Part shown: one piece after another, positions 24,426 to 28,849 of the stretch
Position numbering within the stretch: the stretch's first letter is position 1
Layout: the number at the start of each line of letters is the position of its first letter
DNA from: Lachnospiraceae bacterium UBA7093
GTDB taxonomy: Bacteria; Bacillota; Clostridia; Lachnospirales; Lachnospiraceae
Reading direction: 5' to 3'
Assembly (NCBI GenBank): GCA_002492465.1
Contig: DKYT01000042.1
Location: 1 to 32,390, forward strand
DNA length: 32,390 nucleotides
Program-made: the position numbers and the translations under genes
The notes under the pieces: generated by a model
What the model saw: only the letters and a program-made list of their open reading frames with translations
Told to the model about the DNA's origin: nothing
Databases searched by the model: none

Positions 24426-24989
24426 GGAGCATAGTGTTCCTTCTGCATTTCCCAAAAAGGCTTTTTTGCTGGCACCTTCAAAGGAAATACATACCTTTTC
24501 ACAAAAGGCAACAAGATCGTAGGACGCTCCGCCGTCAAGCCAGTCCAGGGCGACACCGACCAGCGTGCATTTATAGAATTTGATCAAAGCCGCCTTATCC
24601 TCTGGTTTAAGGATGATCTCTTCCGTTGCATGCTCCACATAAAGCTGTACAATCAGAAAGCTGATTTCATTTAGATACCGTATAAATGCTTCCCGGTGGG
24701 CGGAGCGATAAATATGAATTACCGCAGATTTGCGCCTGGTAAGTTCCTGTGCCATGGGTGTGATGCAGTTTAAGGGAGATCCTAACTCACAATTTTCTTT
24801 AATTAGCTGCTCCGCCCATGCCTGGATGGAATACTCTGCAAGATCGGGAATGTCCCTGAAATGGTAGTAAAACGTATTTCGGTTTACCTGGCAGCGTTCT
24901 ACGATGTTTTGCACTGTAATTTTGCTATAGGGTTTTTCTTCCAGAATCTGCCAAAATGCATCGCTGATGACTTCTTTTGTCCGGTTCAT
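24420..24989 (-). CDS. TetR/AcrR-family transcriptional regulator
   Basis: A 189-aa regulator. The N-terminal helix-turn-helix is clear (KITVQNIVERCQVNRNTFYYHF, the TetR signature with YYHF) and a helical ligand-binding domain of TetR_C type follows. GGAGG lies 7 bp ahead of the ATG. It is divergent from the VTT membrane protein and convergent with, and overlapping, the radical SAM gene, so it is likely to regulate the VTT gene, the cluster, or itself. Ligand unknown. Confidence 0.9.
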   Translation of the reverse strand: MNRTKEVISDAFWQILEEKPYSKITVQNIVERCQVNRNTFYYHFRDIPDLAEYSIQAWAEQLIKENCELGSPLNCITPMAQELTRRKSAVIHIYRSAHREAFIRYLNEISFLIVQLYVEHATEEIILKPEDKAALIKFYKCTLVGVALDWLDGGASYDLVAFCEKVCISFEGASKKAFLGNAEGTLCSL

Positions 24990-25018
24990 ATGCCCGCCTC
25001 CAAAATTATATTGATGCC

Positions 25019-25047
25019 ATTATACTAAAATCCAATTTTCTTTTCAA
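25019..25047 (-). promoter_or_regulatory. Promoter of the TetR gene
   Basis: On the minus strand TTGAAA (25042-25047) and TATAAT (25019-25024) are exactly 17 bp apart. The -35 overlaps an imperfect palindrome centred on ACATGT (25047-25052), a possible autoregulatory operator (12 of 18 symmetric positions). Confidence 0.7.
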
Positions 25048-25078
25048 CATGTGACAAATCTAAAATCCGGGAGAAAAA

Positions 25079-25240
25079 GGTTGAATAAATTGCTTGATAG
25101 CAATTTATTCAACCAGGAATTTGTGCCGAAGCGTCACAAATTCTTTTGATCGCAGAGCAGAATTGGAGATTCTGCTCGCAGTTCCTATGAGTATGCCTGA
25201 CGGCAAACTCAGCGTAAAACGCTTCGGAATGGAGGGAAAC
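25079..25240 (+). promoter_or_regulatory. Structured leader with five hairpins and predicted pseudoknot ahead of the VTT gene
   Basis: Reading toward the VTT gene there are five consecutive inverted repeats. H1 25079-25093/25100-25114 (15 bp perfect), H2 25117-25125/25135-25143 (9 bp perfect), H3 25155-25163/25169-25177 (9 bp perfect, extended by GC), H4 25189-25197/25202-25210 (4+4 bp with an A-A mismatch), H5 25211-25215/25219-25223 (5 bp). The 9-nt loop of H2 (CCGAAGCGT, 25126-25134) is the exact reverse complement of 25219-25227 (ACGCTTCGG), which also contains the 3' arm of H5. This predicts a pseudoknot that is exclusive with H5 and ends 3 nt before the GGAGGG ribosome-binding site. I recognise no known riboswitch class. 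It could instead be an inserted repeat element. Confidence 0.65.
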
Positions 25241-25909
25241 ATGAAATTGCCTATGTATAAAAAAACGCAAAAAATTCTTAAAGCGCTGCCATTGATAGTC
25301 TGCGCTGTCATAATGATTCTGCTTCTTTCCTCCGGACAAGAGATCACCGTTGAAATGATTTTAAGCTATACGCCCAAGGCTCCCTTCACTGCAGCTCTTA
25401 TTATTTTGCTTTTATATGCCTTTAAAAGCATATCCTTTGTTTTTCCCATCGCTGTTCTTCAAATAGCAACCGGGCATTTATTTGCAACGCCTTTCGCGCT
25501 GTTGGTCAATTTTCTGGGAAGAGCGGTTACTCTTACAATCCCTTATTGGATCGGACGTTTTTCCGGTTCCGATACAGTGGATGATTTATCAGAAAAATAT
25601 CCGAAACTAAAAGAGGTCTGCTCCCGTCAAAAGCAGCACCCTCTTTTTATTTCCTTTTTGCTGCGCAAATTCAGCTTTTTACCCGGAGATGGCGTGAGCC
25701 TGTACCTTGGCGCCGCCAAAATTCCTTTTCCATCTTATCTTGCCGGCGGCATCCTGGGAACCACCTTGGGCGTAGTCTTATCAACGATTCTTGGCTCGAG
25801 TATTACCGATCCTGCTTCCCCGGCATTTTGGCTGTCGGCTTCCCTGATGGCTATTACCGCGATTGCTTCTTCTTTACTATACCTCTACAGCAGCAGGAAA
25901 AAAATGTAA
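25241..25909 (+). CDS. VTT-domain (TVP38/TMEM64, SNARE-associated) membrane protein
   Basis: A 222-aa polytopic protein with an N-terminal membrane helix (about 14-32), a central VTT core and C-terminal helices. The VTT hallmark is visible in FGLVNFLGRAVTLTIPYWIGRFSG-like sequence and in the LRKFSFLPGDGVSLYLGAAKIPF segment. Homologues move or scramble lipids, including in DedA-type roles. The ATG at 25241 follows GGAGGG closely and is preferred; the longer frame from 25094 runs through the hairpin leader and would add 49 residues of no visible domain. It is divergent from the TetR gene, and bracketed by the leader and a large palindrome downstream. Confidence 0.85.
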   Translation: MKLPMYKKTQKILKALPLIVCAVIMILLLSSGQEITVEMILSYTPKAPFTAALIILLLYAFKSISFVFPIAVLQIATGHLFATPFALLVNFLGRAVTLTIPYWIGRFSGSDTVDDLSEKYPKLKEVCSRQKQHPLFISFLLRKFSFLPGDGVSLYLGAAKIPFPSYLAGGILGTTLGVVLSTILGSSITDPASPAFWLSASLMAITAIASSLLYLYSSRKKM

Positions 25910-25922
25910 GTTTGTAAAATTT

Positions 25923-26006
25923 TTCAGGTGTGGCATTACCCCAGGCAGAAAACAGGATGCCCATTGGCACATCCTGTTTTTTGCCTGGGGTAATGCCACG
26001 CCTGAA
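25923..26006. repeat. 84-bp near-perfect palindrome with an embedded terminator
   Basis: Arms 25923-25959 and 25970-26006 pair over 37 bp, with only two G-U pairs and no other defect, around a 10-nt loop. The inner part (CAGGATG 25953-25959, CATCCTG 25970-25976, then six T at 25977-25982) forms a regular Rho-independent terminator for the VTT gene, which ends 13 bp before. The outer arms exceed anything a terminator needs and look like a palindromic insertion or the end of a mobile element. Confidence 0.85.
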
Positions 26007-26045
26007 TACATACCCTGGCGTAGACTTGCATTGTAACGAACTATC

Positions 26046-26073
26046 TAAAAAGAGCAGGCGCTTTGCCTGCTCT
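26046..26073 (-). terminator. Terminator of the 37-aa membrane peptide gene
   Basis: On the minus strand AGAGCAGGC and GCCTGCTCT form a perfect 9-bp stem with loop AAAGC, followed by a T-run, about 20 bp after the stop codon of the small gene at 26095. Confidence 0.8.
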
Positions 26074-26094
26074 CTGATTCATCTGGTATATGGG

Positions 26095-26208
26095 CTAGTC
26101 TTCCTCGTCCTGGTCTGCTGCTACGGCTGATACTACAGAAGACACTACAGCCACAACCACCGCTATTACTATAATGAGAAAGCCCCCTGCCAACAACATA
26201 AATTCCAT
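26095..26208 (-). CDS. 37-aa single-pass membrane microprotein
   Basis: A short gene that encodes one hydrophobic helix (MEFMLLAGGFLIIVIAVVVA, continuing VVSSVV) and an acidic tail (AADQDEED). It has AAAGGAAG ahead of the ATG, a sigma-A promoter at 26250-26278 and a strong terminator just past its stop, so a complete transcription unit surrounds it. This form resembles small membrane regulators or type I toxin-like peptides, but the acidic tail is not typical of toxins. An overlapping 77-aa frame on the same strand starts inside the -35 box and was not accepted. Function unknown. Confidence 0.65.
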   Translation of the reverse strand: MEFMLLAGGFLIIVIAVVVAVVSSVVSAVAADQDEED

Positions 26209-26249
26209 CTCGCATCTTCCTTTCGTACCTTGTTTCTATCGATGGATTT

Positions 26250-26298
26250 ATTGTACTAAATCTATGGCTATTTTTCAACTATAATCTCGTTGAAAAAT
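26250..26298 (-). promoter_or_regulatory. Promoter and inverted-repeat operator of the membrane microprotein
   Basis: On the minus strand TTGAAA (26273-26278) and TACAAT (26250-26255) are 17 bp apart. A 10-bp inverted repeat ATTTTTCAAC / GTTGAAAAAT (26270-26279 and 26289-26298) overlaps the -35 box and is a plausible operator. Confidence 0.65.
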
Positions 26299-26447
26299 TA
26301 TCTATGTTTTCTTTTTCCTTCCCCGGTAAAAGGCTCACGCCGGATAGACCTTAAAAGGCTATTTATTTTTTTCAAAGTTTTTTTATCCTGTGACTGCCAG
26401 TAGAGATATTCCTCCCAAGCATCTTCCGCAAAGGTAATCTTACTCAC
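26298..26447 (-). pseudogene. Truncated YoeB-family toxin remnant
   Basis: A frame of 49 codons starting at GTG (26447) reads SKITFAEDAWEEYLYWQSQ then DKKTLKKINSLLRSIRR and EPFTGEGK, the first half of YoeB/Txe mRNA interferases (family motif W-D-D-Y-L-Y-W-Q, then K-K-I-N, then P-F-x-G-x-G-K-P-E). It then diverges to RKHR and stops. The catalytic C-terminal half (Glu, Arg, His, Tyr) is missing; normal length is about 85-90 aa. The GTG overlaps the end of a short upstream frame (MAMECE-stop), as in an antitoxin-toxin overlap, but no antitoxin is recognisable. This is a decayed toxin-antitoxin locus. Confidence 0.7.
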
Positions 26448-26497
26448 ACTCCATAGCCATACTATGCTGAAATTTTTTACTTAGAAAGTTTTCTCTC

Positions 26498-26545
26498 TTG
26501 ACACATTGAACATCGTTCAGTATAATGTGTTTGAACACCGTTCAA
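26498..26545 (+). promoter_or_regulatory. Perfect promoter with two TetR operators
   Basis: TTGACA (26498-26503) and TATAAT (26521-26526) are 17 bp apart, a perfect consensus. Two copies of TTGAAC-AYC-GTTCA (26506-26519 in the spacer, 26531-26544 just past the -10) are palindromes 25 bp apart, flanking the -10. This is the layout of a steric autorepressor, most simply the TetR encoded 10 bp downstream. Confidence 0.85.
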
Positions 26546-26554
26546 GGAGGCTAT

Positions 26555-27127
26555 ATGGACAACAAAGAAACCATCATACAAGCAACAATAGAGCTGATCA
26601 ATGAAAAAGGCGAGCAAATGACCGACATTACCGTACGGGAAATATGCAAAAGAGCAAATGTAGGCTTGGGACTTGTAAACTATCATTTTGGCAACAAAGA
26701 CAAGCTCATAGAATTGTGCGTTGAACGTATCGTAAACGGCATTGTTGCGCTCTTTGGCTCCATCCGAGAAAAAACGGAAGCTCTGACTGCCTTTGAAAAG
26801 CTCGATTATCTTGGGAACATGACGCTGACCTTTTTGTTTGAGCACTATGCCGTGTCCAAAATCTCTATCCTTTCAGATATGCGTGCGCCAAAGGAAGATG
26901 ACAATACCCACAGAACATACCTTGCCTATCTCCCCCTTGTGTCCGCCTGCCGTCCGGATTGGAACCGGGAAACCCTTGAACGGAAAACCTTTTACCTGAT
27001 TACGGTCATGCAGCAGTCTTTTTTGCGGCACAAAGTGATACAGCAGCTCTACGGAATCGATCTGACCCTTCCGGAAGAGCGCAAAGCATTTCACGAGACC
27101 ATTTTACATGATATTCTGGAGATATAA
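26555..27127 (+). CDS. TetR-family transcriptional repressor
   Basis: A 190-aa regulator with a TetR helix-turn-helix (ITVREICKRANVGLGLVNYHF) at about 24-45 and a ligand-binding C-terminal domain. The ATG at 26555 has AAGGAGG 4 bp upstream; the in-frame ATG at 26525 lies inside the -10 box and cannot be used. Two operator palindromes around its promoter argue for autorepression. It is 24 bp upstream of the flavodoxin-like oxidoreductase gene, which it probably also controls through the shared promoter. Confidence 0.92.
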   Translation: MDNKETIIQATIELINEKGEQMTDITVREICKRANVGLGLVNYHFGNKDKLIELCVERIVNGIVALFGSIREKTEALTAFEKLDYLGNMTLTFLFEHYAVSKISILSDMRAPKEDDNTHRTYLAYLPLVSACRPDWNRETLERKTFYLITVMQQSFLRHKVIQQLYGIDLTLPEERKAFHETILHDILEI

Positions 27128-27151
27128 TCGCTCCAGCATGGAGGACAGCAT

Positions 27152-27880
27152 ATGAAAATCACAGTTATAAACGGAACAGAAAAACACGGCGTAACCTGGC
27201 GCTTGAAAGAAATCTTTCTGGAAGCGTTCAGAGAGAAAGCAGAAATTACGGAATTCTATCTGCCCAGGGACTGCCCCGCCTTTTGCAGCGGCTGTTGCAG
27301 CTGTTTCTTCCAGGGCGAGCATACCTGCAAGGACGCCGGATACATATCAAAAATGGCAGCGGCGCTGTTAGAAGCCGATTTGATCGTAATGACCTCCCCT
27401 GCCTATGTGATGCACGCAACGGGCGCAATGAAAGCCTTCCTTGACCATCTTGGTTATTTGTGGCTTTCCCACCGTCCTGCCCCCGAAATGTTTCAAAAGC
27501 GGGCGGTTGTGATTACCCAATGCATTGGCGCAGGCGCAAAGTCCACGGCAACGGACATAAAGCACAGTCTTTCCTGGTGGGGCATCTCCAAAATCAGCGT
27601 ATTTACCGAAAAGCTTATGAGTGAGATCGTCTGGGAAAAGCTTCCGGAAAAGAAACGCTCCCAGCTTACAGCAAAAATGAAACAGTTATCCCAAAAACTT
27701 TCCCTGGTTGACTATGAAAAGCCCTCCAGCGTAAACGTAATTACCAGGATAAAGTTTCTTTTCTGCCGCATGATAAAAAAATCAATTTATAAAAGTAACC
27801 CGGAAGACCGTGACGGAAAATATTGGGCTTCCCAGGGCTGGTTGGAGAAGAACAGACCCTGGAAAAACCGAAAAAAATAA
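27152..27880 (+). CDS. Flavodoxin-fold NAD(P)H-dependent oxidoreductase
   Basis: A 242-aa protein of the NADPH-dependent FMN reductase / flavodoxin family. The N-terminal MKITVINGTEKHGVTWRL is the FMN phosphate loop region, followed by a cysteine cluster (FCSGCCSCFFQGEHTC) seen in this family, and the conserved TSPAYVMHATGAMKAFLDHL segment near the flavin. Family members reduce quinones, nitro compounds or iron. GGAGG precedes the ATG. It is in one unit with the upstream TetR regulator, so it is likely induced by the ligand of that repressor, probably an electrophile or drug; that is inference. Confidence 0.88.
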   Translation: MKITVINGTEKHGVTWRLKEIFLEAFREKAEITEFYLPRDCPAFCSGCCSCFFQGEHTCKDAGYISKMAAALLEADLIVMTSPAYVMHATGAMKAFLDHLGYLWLSHRPAPEMFQKRAVVITQCIGAGAKSTATDIKHSLSWWGISKISVFTEKLMSEIVWEKLPEKKRSQLTAKMKQLSQKLSLVDYEKPSSVNVITRIKFLFCRMIKKSIYKSNPEDRDGKYWASQGWLEKNRPWKNRKK

Positions 27881-27961
27881 CCTCTCTTTTTGGTGCAGAA
27901 ATTGAGAGGAAAAAGGATAAAGCACAGGATATACTAAAAGCTGTCGGGAGGATTTAAGATT

Positions 27962-28807
27962 ATGGAATGGATTGAAAGACTCAACAACGCAATGGCTTAT
28001 ATTGAGGAGCATTTGACGGACGAAATCGATGTGGCACAGCTTGGGCGGATCGCCTGCTGTTCCTCCTACCATTTTCAGAGAATGTTTACTTATATGGCAG
28101 GTATTCCTTTATCCGAATATATCCGCAGAAGAAAAATGTCCCTTGCCGCCGTAGATTTGCAGGGAAAGGATATGAAGATCATCGACGTTGCCGGGAAATA
28201 CGGCTATCTTTCCCCCACCGCATTTAACAGAGCCTTCCAGTCCGTCCACGGCATCGCCCCATCTGCCGTAAAAAATGAAGGGGTATCCGTAAAATCCTTC
28301 CCTCCTGTCCAGTTTAAAATCACAGTCAAAGGAGCAGAAGAAATGAATTACCGAATCGAAACAAAAGAACCCTTCCGGATTGTCGGCGTATCTGTGCCCC
28401 TGCACAAGGATATTGAGAAAAACTTCACGACAATTCCTCCAAAGTGGCAAGAAATAGCCGAAAACGGAACCCTGCAAAGATTGATCGCCATGATGGACAC
28501 GCCCCCCATGGGCGTGCTGGGCGTCAGCACCTGCAACGACACGGAACCCTGGAGGTACTATATTGCAGTATCCACCTCCCAGACGGCGGAGGATCTGGAA
28601 GAGTATGTTGTTCCGGCTGCCACCTGGGCAATCTTTTCCGGGTCAGGGACAAACCAGTCTATCCAGGAATTGGAGCGGCGCATTGTAACGGAATGGCTGC
28701 CCACTTCGGGTTACGAATATGGCAATGCCCCTGATGTGGAGGTCTACTTAAATCCCGATCCCCAAAACGCGCAATACGAAGTATGGATACCTGTAATCAA
28801 AAAGTAA
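27962..28807 (+). CDS. AraC-family regulator with GyrI-like effector domain
   Basis: A 281-aa protein. Residues 1-105 form the two helix-turn-helix motifs of AraC/XylS proteins (IDVAQLGRIACCSSYHFQRMF and IIDVAGKYGYLSPTAFNRAF). The remainder is a GyrI-like small-molecule binding domain (about 120-281), with the fold seen in Rob and BmrR-type effector domains. Such regulators usually respond to lipophilic drugs. GGGAGG precedes the ATG. It lies 81 bp after the oxidoreductase gene and shares direction, so it may belong to the same drug-response set. A shared terminator follows the stop. Confidence 0.92.
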   Translation: MEWIERLNNAMAYIEEHLTDEIDVAQLGRIACCSSYHFQRMFTYMAGIPLSEYIRRRKMSLAAVDLQGKDMKIIDVAGKYGYLSPTAFNRAFQSVHGIAPSAVKNEGVSVKSFPPVQFKITVKGAEEMNYRIETKEPFRIVGVSVPLHKDIEKNFTTIPPKWQEIAENGTLQRLIAMMDTPPMGVLGVSTCNDTEPWRYYIAVSTSQTAEDLEEYVVPAATWAIFSGSGTNQSIQELERRIVTEWLPTSGYEYGNAPDVEVYLNPDPQNAQYEVWIPVIKK

Positions 28808-28808
28808 T

Positions 28809-28849
28809 AAAACAAACGCCGGCCCGCTTTGCGGGTCAGCGTTCGTTTT
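28809..28849. terminator. Shared terminator for the convergent AraC and LRR genes, copy 4 of the hairpin repeat
   Basis: Arms AAAACAAACGCCGGCCCGC and GCGGGTCAGCGTTCGTTTT pair around TTT with three mismatches or wobbles, giving a T-run on both strands. It begins just past the AraC stop and ends at the base before the LRR stop codon. The core ACAAACGCCGGC...CTTTGCG matches the dispersed repeat, with compensatory changes in the stem. Confidence 0.85.

Noticed and set aside
25094..25240. N-terminal extension of the VTT protein from the ATG-like start at 25094
   Set aside because: It runs through the hairpin leader, has no ribosome-binding site and no family similarity, while the ATG at 25241 has GGAGGG just ahead.
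26045..26278. Leftward 77-codon frame over the microprotein
   Set aside because: Its start lies in the -35 box of the promoter and it has no ribosome-binding site; the other frame gives a proper membrane helix.
27881..27906. CCTCTC/GAGAGG hairpin after the oxidoreductase gene
   Set aside because: Only 6 bp with a large loop and no T-run; too weak to call a terminator.
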